Origin: Epiperipatus broadwayi
Lineage: Eukaryota; Onychophora; Udeonychophora; Euonychophora; Peripatidae
Assembly (NCBI GenBank): GCA_028023455.1
Contig: JAQFVV010000032.1
Location: 3,598,001-3,662,000 of the forward strand
Length of the DNA: 64,000 bases
Direction: 5' to 3'
In this document: positions 22,560 through 35,830 of the stretch, in pieces
How the letters are laid out: every line of letters starts with the position of its first letter
Numbering within the stretch: the stretch's first letter is position 1
Translations under genes and position numbers: made by a program
The notes under the pieces: generated by a model
Told to the model about the DNA's origin: nothing
Databases searched by the model: none
What the model saw: the letters and a program-made list of their open reading frames with translations, nothing else

Positions 22560-23300
22560 TACTTTACTATAAAGATTTAAATACTGGAAACACAAGGGCA
22601 GTATAATTTGTTAGTAAATAAGGTGGTTAAAATGATAATAAATAAAGATTGGAAATATATTATATAGAGTACCAAATGCAGGATAATTGCTGTCTATGTT
22701 CCAACAAATGTTTATTCTGGTAAACATTGAAAGACATATGTTACAGAATATTCATGAATAAATCAAATATTTTAAAATTGTCACTAGATTTTAATGCAAG
22801 AATCCAAAAGTATAATGAAATATATTGGAATATGAAAACAAATATAAGAGAAATGCAAACTTGAGATTTATCTATTTTTCAAATGGAAACAGACATAGAA
22901 GCAGAATTGGACTATAGTTCGATTACTAAAAATTATATATTACTTGGGCATCATGTATTTAATAATTTTAGGAGAAAAACATCAACTAGAAGAGATATAA
23001 GATATGTGATGACACAAAGATAAAAAAAACATTGTTATTAAAAGACAGTTATAATAACTGATATTTCTAATCTTCAAAAATGTCTCACTGAAGATAAATT
23101 AGAAATCTGCAGTAAATTGCTAAAACCTTTTGAGAAATTTAGACTTGAAATAAAGCAACAAAGAAATAATAAATGCTTTACTAAAAACAATAGAAACATA
23201 AAGTTATATGTTATAATGATTAGCATATCATTTGAAATGTTTATGATCTTGGGTTCAAGTTAAATCAGAGAGATCTTTGAACTCTTTTAAATAACAAATA
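22560..23300 (+). pseudogene. LINE (RTE/CR1-like) endonuclease relic
   Basis: Broken plus-strand frames give RIIAVYVPTNVYSG, then LDFNARIQKYNEIYW. These correspond to the VYAPTN and GDFNARIG motifs of AP-endonuclease LINE nucleases, with the correct spacing between them. TRRDIRYVMTQR further on matches the region before the SDH motif. Stops and frameshifts abound, and no reverse-transcriptase motif could be recognised downstream. Confidence 0.55.
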
Positions 23301-23775
23301 CATTTAGAAATTTTCTTTCAAGTATAGTGTCTAAAGCAAAGTTAGATAACCATACAATAATGGTCAGTAAATGAATAATGCATAAAGATCTCAGATTAAT
23401 CTGAAAAGGTAAGTTAAGTGCTATGCATTAACTGTAAAAAGAAAAAGCACGACTGTAATATGAGATGATCTTTACTACTGTTGAGAAAGGGTGAGATAAG
23501 ATCATACTCTTATAAAACCAATTAAAGATCATTTTTATATTAAAAATAGCAGTTATAAAGCGGTATAATTCACTGGAAATTTCATTGAAGCAAGATGATC
23601 AATGTAAAAAAAAAAACAAACAAATATAAAAATTATTTTAAATGATTAATTTAGAGTTTTTAAATATATGGAATTCTGTAAAATAGTTAAAAAAATTAAA
23701 TGATAGCATAACAAATTATATTTCTGAAATGAAAAGAAAATAAAGCAAACGCAAAAAGATAAAATATAAAATTTT

Positions 23776-23864
23776 GTGTCAAGCACTGGTGGTCGAGAGG
23801 TCAGCGACGGCTACTTGTTCCGGATTAGCAGGTTCGCTTCCCGGCTGATGCTATGACACATGAG
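23776..23864 (+). mobile_element. tRNA-like SINE, family A, copy 1
   Basis: Contains GTCGAGAGGTCAGC (A-box-like) and GCAGGTTCGCTTCCCGG (B-box-like, TTCGCTTCC). An extended terminal stem pairs the 5' GTGTCAAGC with the 3' GCTATGACAC. A short A-rich tail follows. Flanking duplication: AAAATATAAAATTT at 23761 and again after the tail at about 23868. Confidence 0.75.
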
Positions 23865-23881
23865 AAAAAAATATAAAATTT

Positions 23882-26440
23882 CATTTTCTTTTTGAAATGA
23901 AAGATATTTAAGCAATAAAAAGTAAGATGATACAGAAACTAAAACTTGGAAGGTAGAAAAGCTTACAAAGAACCATATAGTCATGAAACGGAAAAAAATT
24001 TACAGCAGTAATAACATTTCTATAGCTATAAAATACAAATGTACTCCAAATGGAATAATGATAAACAAAAAAAATCCCTCAAAATCGTGAAGTTACTCTA
24101 AATATATAAAAAGAAGCAGGGGAAAAAATGGAAAAATTATTTTTAAAAATAAGCATAAATGTCCAAATATTAAGGATATACAAAACATATGGAAAATATA
24201 ATAATAATTAATACTGATATTTAATATAAATATTAAAAAGCAATAGAAAAAACTTTGTCTATTACTAATTCTATTTAAATATTTACTGAGATTTGTAAAC
24301 AATATCCTTTGTATAAAAAACAAAAATAGAAACAACTAAGTAAGAGTTGCCATTTTACATTGGTGTTATAGAAAAGTTATGTAAACAAGGAGTAGTTTAC
24401 GTTTTACAAAATAATGACATAGACTTAGAACATTGTCAAATTCTGAAGAGAATTTATCAAAATATAAAAAACAAAGAGGATAAAAGGATTAAAATCGATA
24501 AAAGTATAAGACAATAATGATGATTTTTTTTTTTTTTTAGAAATTTTAACGTACTTTTACAAACTATTTTGCTAATTAGAATGGAAAAAAAATGGGTTAG
24601 TAAGCCATCAGATTTTGAAATAATAAGATTGTTTTTTAAAGCAATGCTTAAAAACTGAAGAAAGTATTATGAGAGCTAAAAGATAAAAGCAACGATAACA
24701 AATACAAATTAATAGTTCTAAGGTTAAATATTAAAAAGGCTAAAGTAATGATAATGAATTATCATTTTCTTTAAATAAAGATATGACATCTTAAATCAAA
24801 CTTGTTTGTAGAAATGACAATATTAAAAGTAAAAATAGTAGTGGCTGATTCGTAAGTACTGCATCAGCACTGCAGCACCTCCAGGAAAAAACAATTATTA
24901 AATTTGTGCTTGAAAATATCAATAATATAACAATCATTTAATATTTTACATAATTGTTATATAAATACAATTATTTAAACTGTTCTTAAGAAGAATTATT
25001 TTAAGTAATACTTAAGATTCTATTCAAAGATGTTCCGTATTATAGTAGTGCCAAAAACTTCATATTTGGTGAATTTCACTAAGTTCTTCGTGTTCGCTTT
25101 TATCAGTGCCTGTAACTAGCACCATTGGAGCTGCTTGCTGAGTGGCATCAGTGGTTATTTGGGTTTGGTATATTTATTCAGATTTCTCTTCAGAGTAAAT
25201 AAATTTGTATTATTTTTATTTAGAATAAGCAATAAAATATTATATTTATAAATCAACATTTATAAATATTTATTAATAGAAAATGTAATAAAATAATAAA
25301 AGAAATATTATTTTAAAAATTTATGATGATGTTAGTGTTGAATATATATAAAAAATTATAAATTCCCAATGGACATTACATAAAAAAACTGAATACAAAG
25401 TAAAGGTCGATCTACTCTAGATATTTGTCAGATAGAAATTAATAAAAGCAAAAATACATTAGATTTTTTAACAATGTTGGTATGGAAAATAAAATGGCAG
25501 TGTGGATGAGAAATTAGAAATGCTCTATTTGTTTCCTTGTTTCCTTGCTTACATTTTTGTGGTGATACTGTAATAAAGTAACTCTGCTTAAAAATTTCAT
25601 GGGTCACTACTGGTAAAAAACAATCAAAAACATCTTGTGTCCTCAAAGAGAGATTTCCAATGAATAGTTTACTAATACTTGTTGAGTTTTTGATGCTTAA
25701 TAGAAGAGCAATACAGAGGGTTCTGACAGCATAGCAAAGATGGAGATAAATAATGTTATAAATAATAAGATATTAAAAGTAAAATCTATGGATTAAGTTA
25801 ATAAAGACATATCACAGACATTACTGCCATCAGTGAGAGAATTAAGAGATTAAAATAAATTTAGTATTGCAAAAAAGTGACAAAAGATGTCTAACTAAAG
25901 TAGTAAAACTGAATTCTAAAATATTTTAATGGGTAATAAAAAATTATTTAGGTGAATGTTTTAAGAATTTTTTCTGGAGTTACATGAAAAAAACAACAAC
26001 TTATGTACTATAAAAAAATAAACTCAAATGTCATGCACAATACATAAATATATATAATCCTTATAAACCTTTGTACATAAATATATCTCATATGTGATAT
26101 ATTTTTTATCATATACAGTAAAGTATATCAGCAAATGACTAATAAATTAATAATTATTTTTTATATTTCTTAGACCATGATTTTTGTAAATAAGAGATTT
26201 CTAAAAAAAATAATTATAAAGAAAATTTATGCACTGATCATTAGTAAATACAAACATAAATGAGTAATATTTGAAGGGCTAAGGTACTGTTCTGCCTAAC
26301 TAAGAAAATCTGATTGGTCAAATGCATTTTTCTCCAATGATTGCTATATACCTCTATGTTAGAAATGTAAATGTAATTAACATAATGAATACCCTTCTAT
26401 TAAACCAAGAATATCATAAATATCTTTTTATCTTTAGGAT
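23882..26440. other. AT-rich DNA with possible LINE debris
   Basis: The low-GC plus strand between 23882 and 24800 may continue the LINE relic, but no motif can be defended. Around 24840-25180 two C/G-richer blocks are loosely inverted to each other (GCAGCACCTCCAG and ATTGGAGCTGCT). Nothing else is recognised. Confidence 0.35.
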
Positions 26441-26945
26441 TGTTAAGTATGACATGAATTAACTTCAGTATATGACAGAATTGTTTGTAAATTAATTAGA
26501 CATGTATACAATGTGAGAATGTGGAAGGGAATCTAACAATAAAGTTAAACCGATTCATCAATTTCAACATGTATTTTAATTGAAGATTAACAAATGCATT
26601 ATATTTATATATGAATTCCTAAACATATGAATCATATACAAATTATTAATACAGAAAGTAACCCAAAGGTTTATACAAAATAAAAGTAAAGATCTGTATG
26701 ATCTGTAAATTAAATTCTTACATTTACTTGAATATCTATGGTGGTGGATACTCTTAGATAAGAATGGTTCCATAAACTCTTCTAACACTCTTTCAGGATA
26801 ATTATTCTTAGACTTATTTATGTCTTTCTGAATGTTCAATAGGGGTTTTAGCAATAGTAATTAATATAGTTTGTCTTTTTTTTAAAAAATAATCTTCAGG
26901 TAATTGTTTAATTAATAATCCCTTTGCTGTCTGAGATTAACTTCA
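26441..26945 (-). repeat. Gypsy 3' LTR
   Basis: On the minus strand it starts TGAAGTTAATCTCAG and ends CATACTTAACA, the canonical TG...CA ends. It aligns along its length with 30731-31254, with many substitutions. Shared landmarks include AAATAAAAGTAAAGATCTGT and TAATTGTTTAATTA. Confidence 0.8.
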
Positions 26946-27559
26946 ATATAAAATTAATCTAGAGAATTTGAATAAGTGCATTTATCTGCCATTACTTCAG
27001 AACTTGGAGTTTCTTATTCATTTCACTACCCTGTATATAATCTTGGAGATTTTTGGATGGTTGCAGGCTGTCTTATAGGTTATCTGCAAAGTTTTCATTT
27101 CTCGAGGTTTCTGTATCAGCCTCTGTCTATACTGCTTGATAACTTCTCACATCTTCAATACCCTTATTGTTTTCTCTTGCTGGACTCTCCTTATGCATAA
27201 TATCAATAATTCTTCTATGTCTATTTTCATTTTTTTAATATTATCAGTGTCAGTACATTGTCTTCCAATGATCTGCACATTTCCTTAAGACACAAATCTA
27301 ACTTCTTCTATTTGTTTAGATAGAATCTTAGTAATGTTATTTTTTTACCCATTTTTTCGATAAACTATTTTAATGTAATTTTTATTTCCTATTAAATCTT
27401 TTGTTTCTTTATTAGATTTAATTTCTGAGTTATTTTGAGCATTGCTATTGTCAGGAGGCAAGAGTGCTAGTTTTTTCTTAGCTTCCTACTTCTCAATCAC
27501 CCATCTGGTGATTTTCCTGTTGTAGAAAACAGTATTGCATGTTGATATAACATGGCTCT

Positions 27560-27900
27560 ATATAATACTCCATGAAGAACAGAATGATTTGATTTATTAA
27601 GTTTCTGTCTCAGATAATGAACTGCTGTTTCAGCCAAACCATTGGGTTCTAAATGATATTGAAGTGTTTTCATATGGCTAACATCTTTCTTTCATAAACT
27701 CTTCAACACTTGTGAATACAAACTCAGTTACATTATTAATCATTATTTTAGAAAATCCATACCTCTTAGCTTCTTAATGAATTTGTTTGATCCTGTATAT
27801 CTTACTACCTTATATTCAACCCATTTGAAATATGCATTGATAACTACCAGAACAGATTTATCATTTATAGGATCTGCATAATCCCTGACTCTTTACTATG
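27560..27900 (-). pseudogene. Gypsy integrase core remnant
   Basis: The minus strand reads DPINDKSVLVVINAYFKWVE (core around the first catalytic Asp, normally VDAxSKW; here Asn-Ala). After a gap come EEFMKE and LEPNGLAETAVHYLRQKL (the PNGLAERAVQ motif before the catalytic Glu). Stops separate the blocks. Confidence 0.8.
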
Positions 27901-28379
27901 GTTGGCTTTCGATAGGTTAAAACTGACATAACTCATAACTTATAATATTTTTTTCAATAACCTCAATAAATTTTTCAGTTGTTTTATATATCCACAAACC
28001 AATGCCAGCATGTCACCAGTTTCTGGGATGAAATTACTAATTTGTCTTCCATCAGAATACATCCTTTTGAGGTCAATAATTGTTTTTGATTTTTCCAGAA
28101 TGAAAGTGATGAAATTTTCAATCTTCAAAATGGGGAAAATACATTTTATGACTTGGTATCTTTGGCTTTATATGTCAGTTCTTCCATAGTTCTACTGTTT
28201 AATATCTAGGAATGTAAGCTACCTATATAAATAGTGTTACTCATGTGAGATTCTGTTTTATCAGATATCCTTGACAGAGTGTCTTCAGACTGAATAGAAC
28301 CTTTCTTTTAATAAGCTAATTCAAAATTATATGCTGATGGCACATTGTTCCAATACAGCATGCATGGGTTCATTTATCA

Positions 28380-28660
28380 AGGAAACATTTATTTTTTGAT
28401 AAGTCAGTGAAGATCATAAAATATCAACCATATAAATACTGATAAAATTTCTTTAATCCAAACATATTTGCTAGAACTTCTTTGTCAGTTGGCTTTAATT
28501 TCTTTCTATTCTTGACATTATACAAGATGCAAAAACAATAGGTCTTTTACTTTCAATTATTTGGTTGCTAATCATAACTCCTATTCATATTATATTAGTC
28601 ATTAATAATCTATCATAGTTTATTAATATTTTTCAGATGTTAATAGGGCTTTAGATTGTT
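28380..28660 (-). pseudogene. Gypsy RNase H remnant
   Basis: The minus strand gives SKRPIVFASCIMSRIERN followed by SQLTKKF. This corresponds to the RPIAFASRTLSxAERNYSQxEKE motif of gypsy RNase H. Confidence 0.75.
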
Positions 28661-28799
28661 TAAAATATTTTCTTACTCTTCCCCCACTGCTATCTCTAAT
28701 TCTTTTAAAGAATATCATACGATGGATGCATTACTTAAGCCTTTCCTTTTAAAAACCTCTGCTAAAAATTTATAGTCTTAACAAAGCTAAGTTTTTTAG

Positions 28800-29300
28800 T
28801 ATTTGTAGGTGAAAGCTTCTTTAATTTATCTGACTTTTTTAGATATAAAATGCAGTCATCTATATAATATATTATGCTCTAAAAATATTTATTATGCTTT
28901 CCAGACGCACCTTTCAGAATTAAGTCTATCCAAAAATTATTTAATTCATTACATATGCTTCATATCTCATGACTCCATCTATTCCTTGGATGGTCACATC
29001 CATTTTAACCTAAAAACTATTCAAAGCTGAGGTAATCTCAAAAGATACATTATTTTTAGTGATTTTTCTTCTACTAGAAGCTGGTGCAATGCTGTGCGAA
29101 GTGTGAATAGTTTTGCATTGAGCTTAACACTTCCTTAACATATATTTATCACATATTATCAAATCATCTGGTTTGGTAATAACAACAATTGGGATAGTCA
29201 ACCCAGATTTTTCCATTGGCATTAATACTCAACTTGCAATCAAATGTTGAATTTCCTCTTTTACTTTTCTTCTTTGGGCATTAAGATATTTTTTGAGGTT
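28800..29300 (-). pseudogene. Gypsy reverse transcriptase remnant
   Basis: The minus strand reads EIQHLIAS, then KSGLTIPIVVITKPDD (conserved block before motif A). Later comes YIDDCILYLKKSDKL, with the catalytic YxDD at 28855-28866. Intervening parts are frameshifted. Confidence 0.8.
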
Positions 29301-29393
29301 TACAAATTACAGATTTTGCTATTTTCCATAAACAATATTTTATGCTTTTCTTGTTCAGATTTAAACAAATTATAAAAGTGATCTCTTATTATT

Positions 29394-29690
29394 TTATCTA
29401 TAAAAATATGCATTAGGAATCATCATAATGGTCTGAACCATTTTTATTCTAAAGCCTATTGATTTTTCCTCTTTACAGCATAATAAATTTATTTCTGATT
29501 CTTTAACAAATAATCTAATGGTAACGTTTACCACCCTGAATATATATTTATATATTAAATTTCCATTATTTGCTCGAAGATTAGTTTTTCTAATCTGTAG
29601 AAGATTTTTATATTTAAATGACAAGTATTTCCAATCTCTCATCGATACAATCGATACATCAGATTCAATATCAATCTTCATGGTGATACA
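29394..29690 (-). pseudogene. Gypsy aspartic protease remnant
   Basis: An open stretch begins MKIDIESDVSIVSMRDWKYL, matching the MEIDTGAxVSIIS start of gypsy proteases, and continues LRANNGNLI (the flap-like TYNGQ region). The catalytic D-T-G is altered to D-I-E, so it is inactive. Confidence 0.75.
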
Positions 29691-29834
29691 TTTTTATATA
29701 AGTAAACGGTCAGTATATAGTAATTTAAGTGACTTGAGTGAAAGTTTTTTACTTTTAATTTAACTACTCATTTTAGTTAGATTATTAAGTGAAATTCATT
29801 TTTTATCATTATAATTTGCCTGGCAGCAAACTTT

Positions 29835-29945
29835 TACCAAGTATTTTTTTATTTTTACAAATCTCACATCTTACATTTTTGCACCTGCAACTGTGAACTG
29901 AATGTTCTTCTCTGCAACAATAATATTTACCTGTGTTAACAGCTA
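29835..29945 (-). pseudogene. Gypsy gag zinc-knuckle remnant
   Basis: The minus strand gives KYYCCREEHSVHSCRCKN followed by VRCEICKNK. This Cys/His pattern matches the double CxxC/H/C nucleic-acid-binding region seen at the gag end of invertebrate gypsy elements, immediately upstream of the protease. Confidence 0.7.
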
Positions 29946-30730
29946 AATCTATTTTCTTCAGATTTTTATGTTTTTTTTTCAGTTTTATTGAGGAAGTTTT
30001 GCTGTTTATCTGGGAATTTCTTGCAATGTTTTAATAGTAACTTCTGAGCTAAACCTCTTCTTATTTCATCTGAATATATAAGATTTAGCTAAAAGTTGTT
30101 GCTCAATTTCTCTGCGATTTCCCTGTAAAAAATATTTGAGGAAATCTTCTGTGAAATTTCTGTATATTGTCTTTTTAGCTAGAACCTTAAGTGTTATATT
30201 GTATTGTTTTATGACATCACCTTTAAATTGCTTTCTATTTCAGAAATATAATTTAATTGTATGTTAAAACAGTGTTAGACTAAATACATTATTAGGTTTG
30301 CAATTAAATATGTGAGATTAACTGTATATTATGAGTCACTTAATCTATTAGCAATTTCTATTATATCCTTCCCTTCCCCTATAAAAAAATGCAGCTATCT
30401 TTGATTTATCAACATCAATATTTTACTTCATACTAAGGCCATTCAGAAGTTATATTATATCAAAATTCCCAATGAATGTTTGTTCCACTAACATTTCCCC
30501 TCAATTTATGTATATGAGTATATAAGTGTGTGGAATAAATTTACTCTAAATTTATCTAATTTAATGACCTTATTGACACTTAATATTAAAGTTTTCCTGA
30601 TGTCATCTTAGCCAAAATTTTCCAAACAGCAAACTGCCCATGCTATATCACTTGCTCCAGTTTTATTCTACTTGATTCAGTAAGACATCTGCACCTATGT
30701 TATGTAGCTTGAATGTATTGTCTGAATCAG

Positions 30731-31254
30731 GGTTAAGTATGATGGACTAATCTCAGAATGTGACTGAGATTATTTTCCTGATTAAGTCACACATGCGCAG
30801 TTATGTGAAAGTATGGGAAAAATTTAATGATGCAATAAACTAATTCAACAAATTCCAAAAGTTTATTAGAAAAATTAACAAATATATTCCAACTCTTTAT
30901 ATTACAATTGATTTTCTTACTAATATATATACACACACATAAAGATCATTTGCAAATTATTAATATAAAGTAAAAGGCTTATATAAAATAAAAGTAAAGA
31001 TCTGTACAACCGTAAATTGTATCCTTTTATCTACTTGAAGACTACAAGTGATGGATATCTTGGGTTATGAGATGCTTCCACGAAGTCCTCTTGTTCTCTC
31101 CTTGGATTACTTATATTCTTCAAATTTCTCAAGTAAATAATTCACTAATGAAATTTTTAGCAAAAATTATTAATATAGGTTGTTTATTTGTTAAAAAATC
31201 AACCTTCAGCTAATTGTTTAATTATTAATCCTTTTTCTGATTGAGATTAACTTA
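30731..31254 (-). repeat. Gypsy 5' LTR
   Basis: Partner of 26441-26945. The terminal TG is changed (the minus strand starts TAAGTTAATC), and the far end reads CATACTTAACC. Divergence between the LTRs is visible throughout, indicating an old insertion. Confidence 0.8.
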
Positions 31255-32855
31255 ATGTTTACTTCAAGGATTAGAATATGTGGATTCCAAAAACTTCAAA
31301 ATACTAAAATATGTACTGCAAAGATATAAATAGGTTTTTAAAAATTTAGTCTGTGGCCTAAATATTATTAACTAAATCTGATTGCATATATGACAAGGTA
31401 TTTGTTGATTTGTATTAAATTGCTTTTAATATAGTATAATAATCTAATTTTAATACTAATGTTTATGTTTCTACAGAAGGATAAATACATTTTTAGTCTT
31501 TAATAATTAACCAAATGCATTTTCGAAATTCATAAAAAGTGAAAATTTATTTATTTCGCAATAGAAGCAAAACAATTAATGTTAAAATTAGATATTACAC
31601 CTATAATAGACAGGAGTTGATGATAAATGAACTAATAAATATATTCATAAAGAGAGAAAATATAAATAAACAAAATGGAAAAAATCCTCAGCTAATACTT
31701 TAATTGAAGATAGATAGATATGACATATAGATTAATACATAGACCTACAGATAATTGGAGGAATGGATAAATGGATAAATATTATCGATGTATATGTGTA
31801 GTTACGTACTGTATTATTAATAAGTTTCTACGGCTTTGCAACTTGTCAGTTTATTTAAAATTATAAGTAATTCAAATATTCTATAAACTAAAGTACACTA
31901 TTTGTAAATATATTGTTACAATAATAACTAGGTTGCACTAATTCGTGTTTTTAGTATAAAGTTGCAGGTGCAAATCTGCATATGAAACACAGCTGTTACA
32001 AATAATTACTTGTCAATACATTCTCTTTAAACACATATCAATTACTGCCACCTAGTGATAAATTTCATCTTGATTGCATTACCTTTTATTATTATAATAC
32101 TTAAGAGTAAATAAATAATAATAATCTTACAAACAAGTAATTCTTAGTTTATTTCATTAAACAGGTAATAATAATCTTATTAAAAATGTAAAAACCATTT
32201 AAATAAAATTATAAAAAAAGAAGAATGAAAGAAGAGAAAACTCAAAAAAGAAAAAAGAATAAATTATTTTGAATTTTATATTCACCATACTCAAATTTTA
32301 TGGATTATGGATATGTGAATAATCACCATTCGCACTTTGAAAAGTATTCTATACAAAAATTTAAATGTAAATTTGCATTCAATAAATCAAAGTTAATTAT
32401 TCTCAGATGACAAGGGAAAAAAAAATTAATCATTCAATCAAACAAAGATAGAGCATAATAGCAGTTCTTGAAACTTCGATAGAGTTTTACGTCATAAAAG
32501 TAGTTTCCATTTATACCCGACAGATGGTGGGAATGCTTAATGAGATTTACTGAAAAGAACGATTGTAAAATCTGAAATTATTAAGCTTTATAAATATTTC
32601 TGCAACAAAGTGGAATCATACACGCAGTAAAACATACATACAACTACATTCACACATATATATTTAAGATTAGACTAATGCCAATTATTAGCTGTTTTAC
32701 TGTTTATTATTTGATTACAATGCTACTTACGAAAAGACTTTGTTATGATAACAAACCTACTTGTCTTATATTATTTAACTCACGATTATACATATAACAA
32801 CAGATACATTCACATATACATAATGTACATTTTATATGTTTATGCACATATCACA
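31255..32855. other. AT-rich DNA, nothing recognised
   Basis: No gene or repeat supported. Confidence 0.45.
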
Positions 32856-32957
<102 letters not shown>

Positions 32958-35009
32958 CAATAACAAACATTCTTAAATGAGTATAGCCATTCTAAACTCC
33001 AGAAGAAGAAAAAAGAAAAGACAGAAAGAAAGACAAAAGTTAAAAGTGAGTTTTGCAATGATTGTAGAATCTCAATGGACATATATCATATGATGAATTT
33101 TAGATTATTTATTTGGTAGATTAGAATGCTATATATATATATATACTTCATTATTCTGTAATTGGCTTTTTTTCTGAAAGGTATCAATGAATAGCGCTTA
33201 TTGTATTCTATGCATTAGATATATTCATATACATTGTACGAAGCCAATGAGTGGTTTGTTTTATCTTAAAAAATAAATGTTGTATTAAGATAATTTTCTA
33301 TGCATTGCAATTTTTCTAGTCATATTTTTATTGTAAAAACATTTTTTTAGGAAGAAGTTAAACAGTTTAAATTTTCCCAAGGATTGTGGGAAAAAATGTC
33401 ATCAAAATTGATGGATTACTTCCTAAATTATAAGGTGAAATTATTATCATTATAATTTATATTTTCTAAGCATGATTTTTTTTAAATGCATATTTTAGCA
33501 CTAGGAGGGCTAAAATAATTCTTATTCAAACTGCAAATGAGCCATATTAATTTATTCCAAAAAAAATAGTAAAATGAAAAGAAAAATAATTAAATTAATT
33601 TTTTTTTCAGAGAAGCAGATAGTAAAAGTCAATGAAGTTGAAAAATAACTGTCTACCATAGACAATATCAGCAATTTTAGTAATAACTTTTGAATCATAG
33701 GATTAAAAAATCAAATCAGTGTACTATTTATTTCTTTTACAAAATACAATTTATACTTAAGTTATCTCTAAAGACCAATTTGATATTAAAGTTTGAGCAG
33801 TAATTTAATAACTCCATATATTTAAAAGTGTCAAGTCCAAATGTTTCTCAACTTTATCCCATATAGATTTATTATTCCTAATTTTTGAATTTTATCTGTT
33901 AAAGCTGGATAAGCTGTTAATTTATTACAAATATTTTAGTGCAATTATTAACATTCCATGTATTTATATTCTTATTATGTTCAGATAAACTACTTTACGA
34001 TAAATTCACAAGTAAAATTATTTTAATAAACTTTCACATAACACTTATTTTCTTGAAGCAATGCTTATTTATTAACATGAATATGCAATTATTAGAATTT
34101 ACACCTCAATCATTTTTTGAAATTATAAGCTGATTTGATTAATACTTTATAAGATACTGGTAGTGTAAAATTTTATTCCTTTCAAATTATTGATTTATTC
34201 ACCGTATAACAGCATAATGTTTAGCTAAAAGTTTGTTTTTCTGCCCCCAAAAATAGCATTAATAATAGAAAGAGGATATTATCTGTTAAAATGACTCAGA
34301 GTTTGATTTGTTAATTTTATTATGAGAGCATAGTTTGATCCAATTGGTCAGAATAAGATTAAACTGTATAATCACATCAAACAAATTTAATACTCACGCT
34401 TCAATTTAATACTCACGGGTCAGCTCAAGAGGTTGAGTTAAAAAACTATCATATTTTAGCTTAACATAAATTAAGATAAGTCGTTGTTTCCTAGTTAAAG
34501 CATAAGTGAAAGTATTATCTAATTTAATATAAAAAAATTTTCAATATAATTTTAATTTATATACTTCCACACGTATCCACACACATATAATATTTCACTA
34601 GACTTATCTAGTTTTGAAAATTAGAAAAAATGCTGAGACAATTCATATCTAATAAAAGTGTGAAATATTTAGCATTAGCAACATTCTACATCTCATCATG
34701 AAATAATATCCAATCAGAGAAGACTCAGTATTGTTTCAAATTTCTATGATATTTCTGAAAAATAAATAGCAAAAACATTTAAAAGAATAAAAGTAAAGCT
34801 ATAAGATCAGAGCTCATAAGAGTAACAACACTTATCTAATCAATAATGAAGATTGCAATCATATGCTTGCTTTATGGTCAGCGCATGGACACTCATTTCC
34901 CAACTCATTAATTTAACATGTATGATGCTACTGTTATCAAATAAATCACCAAAAAATGATATTGGCAAAAGTCAACTCATCAAAGAAAGAATTTTGATAT
35001 ACTTTTAAT
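32958..35009. other. AT-rich DNA, nothing recognised
   Basis: Only a small tandem motif (AATTTAATACTCACG twice, near 34386-34418) was noticed. Confidence 0.45.
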
Positions 35010-35830
35010 AGTTTTACCAACCCCTCCCGCCATTGTTTAACACCAAACACAAACCCGTCCTAACAACCCACAAACTCACCATCAATCCCCACTTTCGCCC
35101 TTCACGAGGCCCTGGATCTCGCACCTAGATCTTGGATCTACCCCCCAGCACCCACCTTTAACCATTTACACAAAACTGAGTGAAATGAAACCTTTAATAT
35201 TTTCAATCAAGCTCATAAGTCAAGGGTCTGAACCAATCGCCCCTACGGTGTCTTTGGTCTTTAACAACCACCCCCATGGTGGGTTAAACCCAAACACCAT
35301 GATCCATCTCACTAGCACAAAATGTTATTAAACAATCAAAACAAACAAACCCGGCCGGAACAGGCAATCAAGATCCAGAGTGTGCATAAATCCCTATCTA
35401 TCCATCCATCCCCGACAGTTCGGCGCCTTCATCAGGAGGCCGGATCGGAGACCACCTAGATCTTGGATCAAGCAACCCCACCCCACCTCTAACTTTTTAA
35501 CTACAAAACTAGAGAATGAAATGAAACACTATTAATATTTTCAATCAAGCTCAATAGCTATAAGTCTAGGGTCAACCAATCAGACCCATCATTGGTGTCT
35601 TGGCTTTAACAACCTAGCCCACTGCGTAAAACCATGTAACAAAAAAAAACGAAAAATCTCCCCCCGGCCTTCGGGGCGGCGCCTTCTTCTATGTTACCTT
35701 TAAAAGAAATGAATTTTAATTTGTCGGGCACGCTGCTTTACACCTCCAGGCTGGTAAAAATCCATATGTAAAATCCAAAAAAAAACAGGTCTGTCCCCAG
35801 GCCGGGGTGGCGCCATTGATCACCTTTACA
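35010..35830 (-). repeat. Satellite array, C-rich half (units ~330 bp)
   Basis: Landmarks CTAGATCTTGGATC (about 35127 and 35457) and AATATTTTCAATCAAGCTCA (about 35196 and 35536) recur about 330-340 bp apart. Read on the minus strand these units match the G/T-rich units that follow, so the array inverts near 35830. The plus strand is very C-rich and G-poor, unlike anything else in the window. GGCGCC-containing hairpins occur at about 35421, 35674 and 35812. Confidence 0.7.

Larger units (their letters stand above)
26441..31254 (-). mobile_element. Ty3/gypsy LTR retrotransposon, decayed, both LTRs present
   Basis: Two diverged ~505-525-bp LTRs in direct orientation flank minus-strand remnants in the gypsy order: gag zinc knuckle, protease, reverse transcriptase, RNase H, integrase. 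All frames are broken. I see no envelope-like frame and no clear target duplication. Confidence 0.85.

Noticed and set aside
26976-27200. 74-codon plus-strand frame
   Set aside because: It lies antisense within the gypsy element beyond its integrase remnant and shows no independent coding signal.
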